DNA of 64,000 bases, from positions 62,001 to 126,000 of the forward strand of contig NZ_AYYY01000043.1 in NCBI RefSeq assembly GCF_001436295.1. Direction: 5' to 3'. Source of the DNA: Paucilactobacillus vaccinostercus DSM 20634 (GTDB lineage Bacteria; Bacillota; Bacilli; Lactobacillales; Lactobacillaceae). The notes beneath the pieces are model-generated. The model had not been told where the DNA came from. It searched no databases and saw nothing but the letters and a program-made list of their open reading frames with translations. The position numbers were made by a program, and so were the translations under genes. How positions within the stretch are numbered: position 1 is the stretch's first letter; each line of letters opens with the position of its first letter. Positions 7,546-17,317 of this stretch are shown piece after piece.

Positions 7546-8718
7546 TTGCAAAAACACTGGCAACTCAACCTATCCATTCTTTGGTTGGGTTCATTTATTA
7601 CAGAGCTCGGTAATGCACTCACATTACCTTTTCTACCACTATACATTGCAACGCTCGGAAACTATCATGGGTGGACTCTCAATATTTTGAGTAGTATCGC
7701 ATTCGCCGTAACTTATCTTGCAAAAACGATTGTTTCACCCATCTGGGGACGCTTGGCAGATCGCCATGGTCGCAAATTAATGTGTTTACGGGCCAGTGGG
7801 GTGATGACACTAACCATTTTTGCCAATGCTTGGGTACCAAATGTTTGGTGGTTAATCATATTTCGAGCTTTGCAAGGTGCCTTTTCGGGCTACATCAATA
7901 ACGCGCAAGCCCTGATTGCAGATGCGACACCCGCCGCACACGAGGGCCATGCACTCGGAACCCTCGCCACCGGTGGTGTGACTGGCACACTACTTGGTCC
8001 CCTAATTGGTGGTCTGATTGCGGACCAAGTAGGCTACCGTGCGACCTTCATCGTGGCCGCAGTTGGCATGCTCGTCGTGTTTATCAGCACAGCTTTGTTT
8101 GTGACAGAAGACTTTGTTCCACAACCAACTAAAAGTTTTCAACGGTCACGAACACCAATTTCATCACTTTTGCTCGTGATTTTTTTCATTGTTCTCACAG
8201 TTCAGGCAGCTTCAACAACTATCCAGCCAATCGTGAGCCTATTCGTACATCAACTATCGCCACATTCTCGCAATTTGGCTCTTTTAAGTGGATTGGTAAC
8301 GGCGGCGCCTGGTCTTGCAACCCTGTTAGCTGCACCACGACTTGGTAAACTCGTAGATCGAATCGGCGCCATTCGTGTGATCTATTGGGGTCTCGCCGGT
8401 GCCGCCATCATCCTGATCCCCATGCTATAGCTCACCAATACATCCCAGTTAGTGATCGGGAGATTCTGTTTTGGCTTAACGGACGCTGCCATCATTCCTG
8501 CTTACCAAACTCTGATGACGCAGCTAACAAATAAAAATGAATTTGGCCAAATATTTAGCTATAGTCAGTCTTTTCAGGCATTTGGCAACGTCATCGGTCC
8601 TGTTTTAGGCGGTGTTTTGGCAAGTGTTTGCGGTTTTCGCAGTATTTTCATCCTCACACTGATAATGGAATTAGGCTGTTTAGTCGCACTACGGGTCACT
8701 CATCGAACCGCGAACTAG
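7546..8718 (+). pseudogene. MFS drug-efflux transporter interrupted by an in-frame TAG
   Basis: The frame starts at TTG 7546, 5 bases after GGAGGA, and would give about 390 residues and 12 membrane helices. A TAG at 8428-8430 stops it after 294 residues. The same frame continues at once with LTNTSQLVIGRFCFGLTDAA and ends at 8718. Before the stop are the MFS motif A (WGRLADRHGRKLM) and the motif C-like segment (GVTGTLLGPLIGGLIADQVGYR). After it come the last helices. One substitution (for example TGG or CAG to TAG) explains the break. Residue pattern resembles PmrA/MdtG-like multidrug exporters. It is either a recent nonsense mutation or a sequencing error. Truncated at helix 9, the product would probably not transport. 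Confidence 0.8.
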
Positions 8719-8731
8719 CTGCATCGGATAC

Positions 8732-8771
8732 AAAAAACGCAATTTTTCCTATTCGGATAATTGCGTTTTTT
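8732..8771. terminator. Bidirectional terminator
   Basis: AAAAAACGCAATT pairs with AATTGCGTTTTTT between the convergent MFS and diguanylate cyclase genes. Confidence 0.9.
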
Positions 8772-8772
8772 C

Positions 8773-9881
8773 TCATTCATCAGCAAAAACTCGATTTCGT
8801 CCCGCCCGTTTCGCTTCGTATAAATGAGTATCGGCGCGTTCAATAACCGCGTTATTATGAATGTCGTCGCCCTGAATCTGTGTGATACCGGCCGAAATCG
8901 TAATTTGAATCTGCTGCTTTCCAGATTGTACGGAAAAATTCTTTAACGCCTGGCAATAATTCTCAACGATTTCCTTAACTTGCGCATCACTGGCGCCGTC
9001 GGTCACAATGATACTGAATTCTTCGCCGCCGGTTCGATATAAATTGCATGGAAACAAGGCTTGATCCAAATAGGCATCACAATGCTGGGCAAATGCTCGG
9101 AGCACTTCATCCCCCACCAAGTGACCATGAGTATCATTGATCTGTTTAAAATGATCAATATCAATCATCACTAAGTGTACCGCCGATGATTGACCGGTCA
9201 GTAAAAGTTGCCGATACCTTGTAAAATCACTACTAAATTTTTTGACGCTATGAACCCCTGTCAGTGCATCGTGTTGGGTATCATATAAGAGTTCTCGCGT
9301 TCTTTTTTTGCGGTAGATTAACAGCCGATCGTACAAGTAGGCAATTTCCATCACCACAATAAAGCACGCAGTAATCGACAATGTTTCCGCTAACTTGTAC
9401 TGGTAAGCGTACATATTGAACAGCCAGAAAATCAGGCTAACGCCACTGGTCACGATAAAAAGGCGCCACTGCTTAGCTCGAATCCATTCGCGAAAATAAT
9501 TGATCAGTATCAAAAGCCCTAAAGTGCCAATGAATGCAGTTAACGCCCACCAATTACCATGCCAATACGGGTAAAATGACACCAATACCAAGGCCATCAA
9601 CGTTAAAAATGCGTGCCGATTTTTGAACTTGGTGCTGATATAAATAAGCGTCCCATCTCGTAACGCATTGGCCGTCCACGTGTATGTGGTCCCGAACAAC
9701 CGCAACATTCGAATAAAATAATGATCAACACATAGCCAACAACGAGCCATGCTGTTTGAACCGTTCGATGAATTACCTTAGTTGCATATGCTGCACCTAA
9801 GTCCTCAATTAGTTCCAGGGTCGCTACAAATCCAATCATGAAAAAGAACAACCAAAAAAATGTATTGCCAAATAACTCCAT
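8773..9881 (-). pseudogene. Membrane diguanylate cyclase (GGDEF) broken by a frameshift
   Basis: Two overlapping frames together encode one protein. The upstream frame starts at ATG 9881 (MELFGNTFFWLFFFMIGF..., membrane helices) and loses sense after VGYVLIIILFE near 9710-9730. The downstream frame, read one base back, carries on with further membrane helices and a GGDEF domain ending at 8773. The active-site motif RTGGEEF and the metal-binding VMIDIDHFKQINDTHGH are intact, so the parent enzyme would have made c-di-GMP from two GTP. Intact length would be near 370 residues. The second frame has its own ATG near 9750 but no good ribosome binding site. The break is a mutation or a sequencing error. 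Confidence 0.75.
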
Positions 9882-10051
9882 AAATGGCCCCCAAAGATTT
9901 CTCTATCCCTGCTAATTAATATTAACAGGATACAATATTCAACCCCGGAAAACGAGTACTTGAGGAGAGTTTATTGCCTTTTTTCTTAGCAAAAACTCAT
10001 TTTCTCTCTTCGGTAATCAACGCATGACCATTGGCCATTTCGTCACCATCG

Positions 10052-11233
10052 TCAATCACTCTTCGTCGCAAGCGGTGCCCACCGAAAATGCCACTGCGGT
10101 CGACCAATCAAAACACCAAATGGTGGCACCTTATAACAGAACCATGCGATTGCAAAGGAACCGCCAATAACGCCAATGTAGCCGAGTGGCAACATTAATA
10201 GATATTGCCAATCTTGCCAGCTCTGATTTTTCAAAATCAGCTTAAGCACCAGCAGTCCCAGCGATTGATTCAAATACATGCCAAAACTAATCTTGGCCCC
10301 ATTTTTTACCAACCATTCAATTGCTGTTGGCATCCCGGCCTGCCGCCAGGTTGCGTATCTTTGTCCAATCCAAAAGATCGTCATAATCATTAGGATATCA
10401 AAAACCTGCATGTAAGGTTGATGCGGCGATGTGGCCCGATCATAGCTCAAACCAAGAACGGTCATATTCCAATGCATATAAAAAATGGTTCCAACCGACA
10501 AACAACAGGCCAGCGAAGCAATCCACTTAATATGTCGATGAATAAAATCCGTTACTGCTTGATAGTGTAAACAGACAAACGCACCAGAAATAAAGTAGAA
10601 TTGGTATGAAAAAATATTAATGCTAAATGCTTTAAACCAGTAAGGATAAGCAGATAAATCTAAATTTTGCAGCCAATATTTAATTAACGCATCCAACGTA
10701 AGCTGGATAAAAAGGCTAATACCTAAGATGCGGCGATGCTGCTCGGGCCATCTTTTGAACAGCCAAACAATGCCAGGAAAAATAAGATAAAGCTGCATCA
10801 CCAACAACATGTAATACATATAAAAACGATTACCGTGGATAATAATAGCTAAGTACTGTGTTGAAAAAAGGTTCATCGTTGTAAACCCGTCATCAATCTC
10901 TGTAAATAGGACTAAAAAGAATAAGTTCCATAGTAGGTACGGCCACAAACTCCCACTGAAACGTTTCCGATAAAAACGGCCCCAGTCGCGCCGATGAAAA
11001 TAATTGAGCGTCAGCACCAAACCACTCATAAATAAAAAACCGTTACGACTGTAATGAAACATTAATCGAATACTTTTTAACGTTTCACTGGCAGTGTCTT
11101 GCCCATTCATCGCGGCTAATACTGTATTAACTGTATGGTTAAAAATCACGCCCAATATAAAAAACAACCGCATAAAATCAACTTCATATAGGTATGCTTT
11201 AATCGGTTTAGAGCGTCTAATTTGATTATTCAG
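10052..11233 (-). CDS. Acyltransferase family 3 membrane protein (OafA-like), apparent CTG start
   Basis: About 393 residues with ten or so membrane helices. The family N-terminus IKAYLYEVDFMRLFFILGVIFNHTVN (residues about 10 on) carries the His used by acyltransferase-3 enzymes to move acyl groups from the cytosol to sugars outside. The first ATG (11173) falls inside this conserved block, so the true start is upstream. The frame is open to a TGA near 11244. GGAAGGTG at 11241-11248 lies 7 bases before CTG at 11233, which I take as the start. The likely role is O-acetylation of cell-wall or exopolysaccharide. It sits alone, with a c-di-GMP gene next to it. Confidence 0.7.
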   Translation of the reverse strand: MNNQIRRSKPIKAYLYEVDFMRLFFILGVIFNHTVNTVLAAMNGQDTASETLKSIRLMFHYSRNGFLFMSGLVLTLNYFHRRDWGRFYRKRFSGSLWPYLLWNLFFLVLFTEIDDGFTTMNLFSTQYLAIIIHGNRFYMYYMLLVMQLYLIFPGIVWLFKRWPEQHRRILGISLFIQLTLDALIKYWLQNLDLSAYPYWFKAFSINIFSYQFYFISGAFVCLHYQAVTDFIHRHIKWIASLACCLSVGTIFYMHWNMTVLGLSYDRATSPHQPYMQVFDILMIMTIFWIGQRYATWRQAGMPTAIEWLVKNGAKISFGMYLNQSLGLLVLKLILKNQSWQDWQYLLMLPLGYIGVIGGSFAIAWFCYKVPPFGVLIGRPQWHFRWAPLATKSD

Positions 11234-11350
11234 ATCACTTCACCTTCCTTTTAACACTGTAGATTCTATGATGGCAAAATAATTTGAATAATCTTTTGTC
11301 GGAAATACGTGCTTTTCCGAATTTTCTATGAACAGTTATTAAAAAAAGAT

Positions 11351-11398
11351 AAAACCGGGTTTGAACGAAACATCCTGTTTCGTCTCAAACTCGGTTTT
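11351..11398. terminator. Bidirectional terminator
   Basis: AAAACCGGGTTTGA pairs with TCAAACTCGGTTTT, with an inner GAAAC/GTTTC stem. A T run on the minus side ends the gene at 11477. Confidence 0.85.
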
Positions 11399-11476
11399 TA
11401 CGTCATGGTTCTTAAATTGAGCGTACTAATTTGTAGTTTAATGGGTCATTCATGCAACTACCACCGACACCGGTAA

Positions 11477-12007
11477 CTAGGATTCGAGTGAAGAAATAAT
11501 ACCCTCAAATTTCTGGTTACCTTTAAGAAAACTAATTTTCTGGGTACCATGGCTACCATCCAATAATTCGATCAGCCGAAACGCTCGTTTGGCGGTAATT
11601 TGAATTGTAATCCACTCCGACGGATCTAACGTTTTACCAATAATAGTAGCCACTTTTTGAGCAGAAGTCGTCCGAACAATATACACTGACCGATCTAAAT
11701 GCTGGCATTGAAAGTAGTTTAACGTTGCAGACTGGGAGGCGCTAACTCGCTGCTCGGCAACTTCAATATGACCAATCATTTCGGCGACGTTAGCAATTGT
11801 GCTCTGTAATTCAATGTAGCGCTTGCACAATCCACAAGTCGCCTTTAAATCACCAATTTGATGTTGCTGACTTTTGAGATGCTCATGCTCATCAATCACA
11901 TCCACGCATTCACTTAACAATAAGCCACGATATCTTTTTAATTTATTTTTTTCGTCTATGGTCGCATTTTTCATAGTTATCAGCTCGATTTCAACTACAG
12001 TTTTCAA
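11477..12007 (-). CDS. Hypothetical protein, coiled-coil N-terminal half
   Basis: I do not recognise this 176-residue soluble protein. Residues about 12-90 are strongly helical and charged, suggesting a coiled coil, with a CGLC pair near residue 58. Residues about 100-176 look like a small beta domain (ITIQITAKRAFRLIELL). The start is TTG 12007 or ATG 11974, neither with a strong ribosome binding site. A terminator follows. No function is proposed. Confidence 0.5.
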   Translation of the reverse strand: MKTVVEIELITMKNATIDEKNKLKRYRGLLLSECVDVIDEHEHLKSQQHQIGDLKATCGLCKRYIELQSTIANVAEMIGHIEVAEQRVSASQSATLNYFQCQHLDRSVYIVRTTSAQKVATIIGKTLDPSEWITIQITAKRAFRLIELLDGSHGTQKISFLKGNQKFEGIISSLES

Positions 12008-12062
12008 TCAATTAATCTTCTTGGAATTTAACACGATTTACTCACTTTTTCAATTATTCTTT

Positions 12063-12093
12063 TACAAAAAAAGAGTGCCCTTGATGGACACCC
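12063..12093 (-). terminator. Terminator after lactate oxidase
   Basis: On the minus strand GTGTCC and GGGCAC form a stem with one wobble pair, followed by seven T. Confidence 0.7.
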
Positions 12094-12105
12094 CATTAAA
12101 AAGAA

Positions 12106-13215
12106 TTAGTATTTAATGTCTAATAACGGTGCATGCTTAACATCCTCAATCGTTTTAGTACCTGCTAATTGCATGATGATTTTTAACTCATCATTCAAAT
12201 GATTGAAGACAGAGGTCACGCCTTGCGCGCCGCCCAGTGCCAAACCATAAATTGCTGGACGACCAATTGCAACCAAGTCGGCACCAGCTGCTAAGGCTTT
12301 GAATACATCTGATCCACGACGAACGCCAGAATCAAAAATAATCGGTACACGATGGTTGACCGCCGACGCAACGTCAGTCAAAACATCAAAACTAGCTGGA
12401 CCACCATTTAATTGGCGCCCACCGTGGTTGGAAACATAAATTCCAGCAGCACCAGCGCCAATCGCATATAGTGCATCTTCGGCTGATTCAATTCCCTTGA
12501 CAATTACTGGTAAGTCAGTATATTGAATAATTCGTGCCACATCTTTAGGCCCGATTTTTTGAGCGGCTGACGCGTAAATCTCGCCAATTCCCTTTCCTTT
12601 ACCATCGCCTTCGCTAAACTTCGTTAGGTTAGCCATTGGAATTGGAAATTGAAAATGATTGATAATGTCAGCTTCACGATAGCCATCAACCGTGGCGTCA
12701 ACAGTCAAAATAATTCCCTTGACACCGGCCTTCTTGGCTTCATCTAGTAGTGATTCATTGAAATTCCAATCCTTACTCATGTAAAGTTGGAAGAATTGTG
12801 GGGCCCCATTTCCGGCTTCAGCGGTATCCGCAATTGACGTCGAAGAATACGTACTTTGTGCCATCAACCCACCTGCAGCAGCCACACCGGCTGCGGTATC
12901 AATTTCACCTTTTACATGGGCAAGCCCTTGTGCAGCGGCTGGTGCCATCATAATTGGTGTTTTTAAATCTAAGTTGAATACCCGCGTGTCAGTTTGTGGA
13001 TCTTCAATATCACTGAGCGCCTTAGGCACAATTTGCTTATGCTGAAATGCTGTCCGGTTCGCATGCAACGTCCATTCATCTTCCGAACCGCCCGCAATAT
13101 AACCAAAACCACCAGTTGGAATAATCTTCTGCGCTTCCTGCTCTAACGCTGGTAAGTTTAAAATATCGAGTTCCTTTTCGTTTTCATTTTGCTTATAGCC
13201 ATTTGTAATTGTCAT
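12106..13215 (-). CDS. lox: FMN-dependent L-lactate oxidase (alpha-hydroxy acid oxidase)
   Basis: This is a TIM-barrel enzyme of 369 residues, the usual length for lactate oxidase, converting L-lactate and O2 to pyruvate and H2O2. Visible family motifs are GGFGYIAGGSEDEWT, the FMN-binding PIMMAPAAAQGLAH, QLYMSKDW, VKGI, and the catalytic SNHGGRQL (His and Arg) followed by DSGVRRGSDVFKALAAGADLVAIGRP. GGGAGGA lies 8 bases before ATG 13215. The ATG at 13236 would place this site inside the gene and is rejected. With pyruvate oxidase at 39365 it allows lactate to be burned to acetyl-phosphate with two H2O2. Short-chain hydroxy-acid oxidase is the alternative name. Confidence 0.9.
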   Translation of the reverse strand: MTITNGYKQNENEKELDILNLPALEQEAQKIIPTGGFGYIAGGSEDEWTLHANRTAFQHKQIVPKALSDIEDPQTDTRVFNLDLKTPIMMAPAAAQGLAHVKGEIDTAAGVAAAGGLMAQSTYSSTSIADTAEAGNGAPQFFQLYMSKDWNFNESLLDEAKKAGVKGIILTVDATVDGYREADIINHFQFPIPMANLTKFSEGDGKGKGIGEIYASAAQKIGPKDVARIIQYTDLPVIVKGIESAEDALYAIGAGAAGIYVSNHGGRQLNGGPASFDVLTDVASAVNHRVPIIFDSGVRRGSDVFKALAAGADLVAIGRPAIYGLALGGAQGVTSVFNHLNDELKIIMQLAGTKTIEDVKHAPLLDIKY

Positions 13216-13293
13216 AATATGGTTCCTCCCGTTCAATGAATTTCATTTAACGGTTCCCATTCTATTCACTTACAAAAAGTAAGTCAAGTGTTT

Positions 13294-14583
13294 CTACTTA
13301 TTTTTTTGTTTGATCGCGCGTTCGACTTCATGAATAACTAGCCCAACCGCCGCAAATCCGAGGCCAATCAAAACCGTAACCATGGCAAAACTCGTTAACA
13401 GGTAGGTAATGAGCAGTAACGACGCGATGGGGAGGAGTAGTCCCCCCGGTAGTCGCATTCCCACTCCTAGAGTTTGGTCGTTTCTCAATTTAATAAGTGA
13501 TGCAATGGTCGCGATGTATTGAATAAATGAACTGAAAACAATCAATTTCACTAAAAAGATATATTCACCACTCACTACCAACCCACCAGCTAACGCGGTT
13601 GTTAAAATAATCGCCCAGTACGGGGCACCGTATCGATTTTGGCGTGCCAACCAATCTGGCATTAATTGGTGCTCGCGCGCCATCGAAGCTAATTCCACGG
13701 GGGTATCAAATGATACTGCAATTGCGACTCCCAAAATTGATACTAACATCCCGCTCAAAATTAAACTCTGCCCCATTTGACCACCAATAATACCAAAAGC
13801 AGCAGCGACTGGTAACTTTTCACCGGCCAATGAATTTCCAAGAAACTCAATCGTTACAGTCTGCGTCGCAACATAGATTAAGGAAACGGCAATCATCGTA
13901 ATTATAATCACCCTCGGTAGCGCCTTAGCAGCATTTTTCATTTGCCCAGCAACATTAGGTAAAAATGAAAAACCCGTAAACATGTAGAATGCCGTCACAA
14001 ACGCACCAGTAAAGCCATGGCCAGTCGTCGCGTGATGACCGAATGTCACCTTAAAATGACTTAATGCGACCGCTCCAGCAATAATAAAAATACATAGGAT
14101 AACCACTTTCAGTGCACTCGACAGGTCGTCTAAATAGGTCACGAAAGACGGCCCAAACAGATTAATAATGCCAATCATGGTAATAATACTTAAAGCAATC
14201 AATTTATAGGTCAGTGACTGGCTAGTGAGAGGCATAAATCCCGCCAACGTCGTTAAAAATGCAGCAATTTCCGCACTAATTGTGATCACGCCCAGAAACC
14301 AGCCAAACCAGCCCGTTTGAAAACCGGCCAATGATCCAAATGCCCGATAGGCATACGTCCACGCACCCCCATCATCATCCATTTTAGAGGCCATCACGGC
14401 ATAGTTCAATGCAATCATCAACGTGGCAAGTCCCGCAAAAAGAATGGCCAGGATACTGTAACTCCCGGCTTCTTGAAACAGATGGCCAGGCAATAGAAAA
14501 ATGCCGGACCCGATAATGCCATTGATTCCTAATAACAACGCTCCCGCGAAGGAGATCTTTTTGACACTTATTTGTTTTTTCAT
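13294..14583 (-). CDS. APC-family amino acid permease
   Basis: About 429 residues with 12 membrane helices. The first helix has the APC signature ALLLGINGIIGSGIFLLPG, which wraps the substrate backbone, and the protein keeps the DDGGAWTYAYRAFG segment of helix 3. I chose ATG 14583, with GGGGGCGGTGAG just upstream, over ATG 14601, which precedes that site. It probably exchanges or imports amino acids by proton symport. The substrate cannot be told. It lies between lactate oxidase and the folate salvage gene with no shared operon signals. Confidence 0.85.
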   Translation of the reverse strand: MKKQISVKKISFAGALLLGINGIIGSGIFLLPGHLFQEAGSYSILAILFAGLATLMIALNYAVMASKMDDDGGAWTYAYRAFGSLAGFQTGWFGWFLGVITISAEIAAFLTTLAGFMPLTSQSLTYKLIALSIITMIGIINLFGPSFVTYLDDLSSALKVVILCIFIIAGAVALSHFKVTFGHHATTGHGFTGAFVTAFYMFTGFSFLPNVAGQMKNAAKALPRVIIITMIAVSLIYVATQTVTIEFLGNSLAGEKLPVAAAFGIIGGQMGQSLILSGMLVSILGVAIAVSFDTPVELASMAREHQLMPDWLARQNRYGAPYWAIILTTALAGGLVVSGEYIFLVKLIVFSSFIQYIATIASLIKLRNDQTLGVGMRLPGGLLLPIASLLLITYLLTSFAMVTVLIGLGFAAVGLVIHEVERAIKQKNK

Positions 14584-14723
14584 CTCACCGCCCCCAGTCA
14601 TGAGCCCTTGAATGAATAGGTTACCTCGTTAATTGTTTACTTATTATAAGTATAAATGTTTTTATCTGTTATTAGCAAAGAAAAAGGCATCATCACAACC
14701 ATGATGATCCCTAAAAGTACCTT

Positions 14724-15269
14724 TTAGTGGCACAAAATTAACTGATTAATTTTAATATCATGTTCTTCTAGCGGCCACTGTGCCGCATCATACTTCATTA
14801 CTGTCGGCACGAGCGCAACTGTTGCGCCGTGATATCCCGCTAAAAAGCGGTCGTAATATCCGGCACCAAATCCAATCCGATTACGGGTTTGACAGTCAAA
14901 CGCGATTGCCGGTACAATCACTAAATCTGGTGTTTGATTAACCAATGCTGCATCATACGCGGGCTCTGGAATACCAAACTTGCTAACCACTAGTCGATCA
15001 TACTGATCATCAAATGGCAAAAAGGCCATCTGCCGGTGCGGCATCGTCTTCGGCAACAAGACTTGTTTGCCGTCCTTCAGCGCCTGCGTAATTAATTGAC
15101 GCGTATTCACCTCAATCGGGCTGCTAATCGTTGTCGCAATCGATCGTGCTTTTTGCCAAGCACTAGTTTGAAACAACTGTTGCGTGAGTTGCGCGGACTC
15201 TGCCTGTGTTTGTGCCTGCATCTGCGTCATTTTTTGAATTTGTTGTTTCCGAAATGCTACTTTATCCAA
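14724..15269 (-). CDS. 5-formyltetrahydrofolate cyclo-ligase
   Basis: The enzyme converts 5-formyl-THF to 5,10-methenyl-THF with ATP. It has about 181 residues, normal for the family, with the conserved DLVIVPAIAFD and GFGAGYYDRFLAGY near the C-terminus. The N-terminus DKVAFRKQQIQKM resembles family starts and fits a TTG at 15269, 8 bases after a GGGGG site. ATG 15284 and ATG 15296 are also in frame. It overlaps the end of the upstream FUSC-like gene, so the two are probably co-transcribed. The larger folate synthesis cluster is at 45282-49746. Confidence 0.9.
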   Translation of the reverse strand: MDKVAFRKQQIQKMTQMQAQTQAESAQLTQQLFQTSAWQKARSIATTISSPIEVNTRQLITQALKDGKQVLLPKTMPHRQMAFLPFDDQYDRLVVSKFGIPEPAYDAALVNQTPDLVIVPAIAFDCQTRNRIGFGAGYYDRFLAGYHGATVALVPTVMKYDAAQWPLEEHDIKINQLILCH

Positions 15270-16353
15270 GTTGGTCGCCCCCATCATCAGCTTCACACAT
15301 CGGTGAAGTTGCTTGTTTATGTTGTCGTTTTTGCCAAACTAATTCGAGAAGCCCAGCAATTAATAGTGCCGTAATCAATCCCACCGCATTATTAAAAATT
15401 CGAAGTTCTGTCGCTGGAACCGTACCGAATAATCCTTGAGCAATTGTGAGTGCCCCAAAACAATTAAAAACGCTTGCCCAAAAATAACTAGGAGTCAATC
15501 CGAGTAAAAATCCGGTCACAGGTGCCAAAATAAAAATTAGCTGACTGGGTAATAATACCACGCAACCGGCAAAAGCTACAGAACCAAGCACAACACCCAA
15601 TAACCGTTTCATCGCTCGTTGGGTCAGTGGCCCCTGCTGCGGGAGTAATGCGGACATCCCCGCAAATCCCAGCCACATCGCTCGACCATGATGCAACCAC
15701 TGGCCTACGAAAAGCGCAATACTAATCCCCATTGCTAACCTAAATTGCCATCGAAACACGGCATCGTGCCATCCGGTAAACCGCAGAACCGTCCATACTC
15801 GGACCTGGCGATTGTCATTACGATGCTGACGCCATAATACAACGCCACATATCACAAAGGAGAGCAACAATGCCCACCCCCGCGGTGCAACGCCGGCACC
15901 ATGCACTGACATGCTTGTTACAATAATATAACTAAATGCATAAACACCGCCATTGCCCAGCAGTGGGTTCATCGTTGTCAGCCGTAAAATAATGAGCAAC
16001 GCCAATACATTTAAGACTAATCGCCACATAATCGGTAGTAGCGGTAACCAGACACTTAGCCCGCCCATCAACAAGAGCACAATCGCCAGCGCCCCCAGAC
16101 TATCGGTCACCCGATACCCATAATTCACAAATCGAATACTAAGCAACATGCAAAAACTAGCAAGTCCCACGTAGCCATTGAGTTGCCCAAAACAATAGCT
16201 AAATCCGGCAATATACACAATTGCAAAACATAATAAACAAATATCCCGCAGTAAGAGGGCCCACGTTGTTTGACGTCGTTCGTGACCATTACTATCTCGC
16301 ATTTTTTGGCGCAATGTTGCTGGACTCAGTTGCATCAATTGGTATGTTGTCAT
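15262..16353 (-). CDS. FUSC-family membrane protein (aromatic acid exporter-like)
   Basis: About 363 residues with two blocks of membrane helices: residues about 30-165 and 215-345. A hydrophilic linker lies between them. The second block (GISIALFVGQWLHHGRAMWLGFAGMSALLPQQ to RLLGVVLGSVAFA) matches the FUSC module of YccS/AaeB-like proteins, proposed exporters of aromatic acids. ATG 16353 follows AAGGGAG by 6 bases. The TTG at 16368 lies before that site and is rejected. It overlaps the cyclo-ligase gene downstream. Transport function is inferred from the family. Confidence 0.75.
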   Translation of the reverse strand: MTTYQLMQLSPATLRQKMRDSNGHERRQTTWALLLRDICLLCFAIVYIAGFSYCFGQLNGYVGLASFCMLLSIRFVNYGYRVTDSLGALAIVLLLMGGLSVWLPLLPIMWRLVLNVLALLIILRLTTMNPLLGNGGVYAFSYIIVTSMSVHGAGVAPRGWALLLSFVICGVVLWRQHRNDNRQVRVWTVLRFTGWHDAVFRWQFRLAMGISIALFVGQWLHHGRAMWLGFAGMSALLPQQGPLTQRAMKRLLGVVLGSVAFAGCVVLLPSQLIFILAPVTGFLLGLTPSYFWASVFNCFGALTIAQGLFGTVPATELRIFNNAVGLITALLIAGLLELVWQKRQHKQATSPMCEADDGGDQLG

Positions 16354-16625
16354 ATTTTCTCCCTTCAAAATCGCGTTGAGGAGTATATCAAATTCTAAAA
16401 TAACCTGTCAATCCCAATTCACTCGATGATAGTCACTAAACTGTAATATTTTTTCGTGAGCGTTACCATCCCACCCAAACGTGGCTCATGATAATTTTCA
16501 CAATTTTTAGTTGCACTTATTCCTTGCATCTTCTCCCAAACGCGTTTAGAATCACTCTTTGGTAATACATACATCAGCTTATATTAATTGGTGTTTCACT
16601 TAATTCTCAAGGAGGGATTTTTAAC

Positions 16626-17294
16626 TTGACGCTTGCATTTTACGGTCAGCCTAAATTCAGTACCACATCTGCTTCACCCGTCGGATATGAATTATTTATT
16701 CGGGAAAAGCAAGATAATCACTGGGTCCTACCAGTCAGTTTCACCGCAATTCATGCCAGTCAAATTGAAAATCTTCTTCGCCAAGTACTCACTCAAGTTC
16801 CATCCACCACACAAATTCTGTCGTTTAACTTGGAACCCAGTCAATTTGTTCAACCGGTCTTTATTGAAATGGTGACTCGGATTCAACAGCAAACTCAAAT
16901 TCATCTGATTACAGAACTGACCGAACGCTTTGACGCTAGTATCAGTCATGAACAACTCGTTGCGGCAGCACAACAGTTTCACCAAGATCGCCTCCTAGTT
17001 TGCATCGACGATGTGGGAACTGAGCGCAACACCCCCCAGCTAGTTCAAGAAATGAATCCTTACGTGGATGAATTCAAGTTTGCTTTTCAAAACTTACGTC
17101 CATTTAAGGACATCCAAACTGTGGAGCACTTTCTCAAATTCTGGTATAGTGTTGCTAAAGCACACGATAAAGTGTTTGCTGTTGAGGGTCTAGAAACTGC
17201 CGCAGAACTCCAATACGTCACCAATCACTATCAAGTCGATTTAATCCAGGGCTACTATACCGGTCGCCCCGAACTACTAGTTGCAGAATCGTGA
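16626..17294 (+). CDS. Stand-alone EAL-domain protein (c-di-GMP phosphodiesterase-like)
   Basis: The protein has 222 residues, essentially one EAL domain with no membrane part. It degrades or binds c-di-GMP. The EAL signature reads YELFIRE, so Glu is kept and Ala-Leu changed to Leu-Phe. The other ligands are visible: Asn in SFNLEPSQ, Glu in TELTE, the Asp pair in CIDDVGT, Lys in DEFKFAF, VEGLE, and Gln in QGYYTGRP. Activity is therefore plausible. Its sequence is close to the EAL halves of the proteins at 32650 and 35906 (QNLR, QGYY). The start is TTG 16626, 8 bases after AAGGAGGGA. It overlaps the region leading to the GNAT gene, probably one operon. Confidence 0.85.
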   Translation: MTLAFYGQPKFSTTSASPVGYELFIREKQDNHWVLPVSFTAIHASQIENLLRQVLTQVPSTTQILSFNLEPSQFVQPVFIEMVTRIQQQTQIHLITELTERFDASISHEQLVAAAQQFHQDRLLVCIDDVGTERNTPQLVQEMNPYVDEFKFAFQNLRPFKDIQTVEHFLKFWYSVAKAHDKVFAVEGLETAAELQYVTNHYQVDLIQGYYTGRPELLVAES

Positions 17295-17317
17295 ATCGAA
17301 TCGGAGGAAACCAATCA

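Noticed and set aside
8428-8430. TAG in the MFS gene as a recoded (pyrrolysine or suppressor) codon
   Set aside because: No pyl genes or suppressor tRNA are visible and other genes do not use internal TAG. A nonsense mutation or error is simpler.
9700-9740. Programmed -1 frameshift in the diguanylate cyclase gene
   Set aside because: No X-XXY-YYZ slippery heptamer lies in the right phase at the join and no downstream pseudoknot was found.
13216-13236. Upstream ATG of the lactate oxidase
   Set aside because: The ribosome binding site GGGAGGA lies between this ATG and ATG 13215, so the latter is the start.
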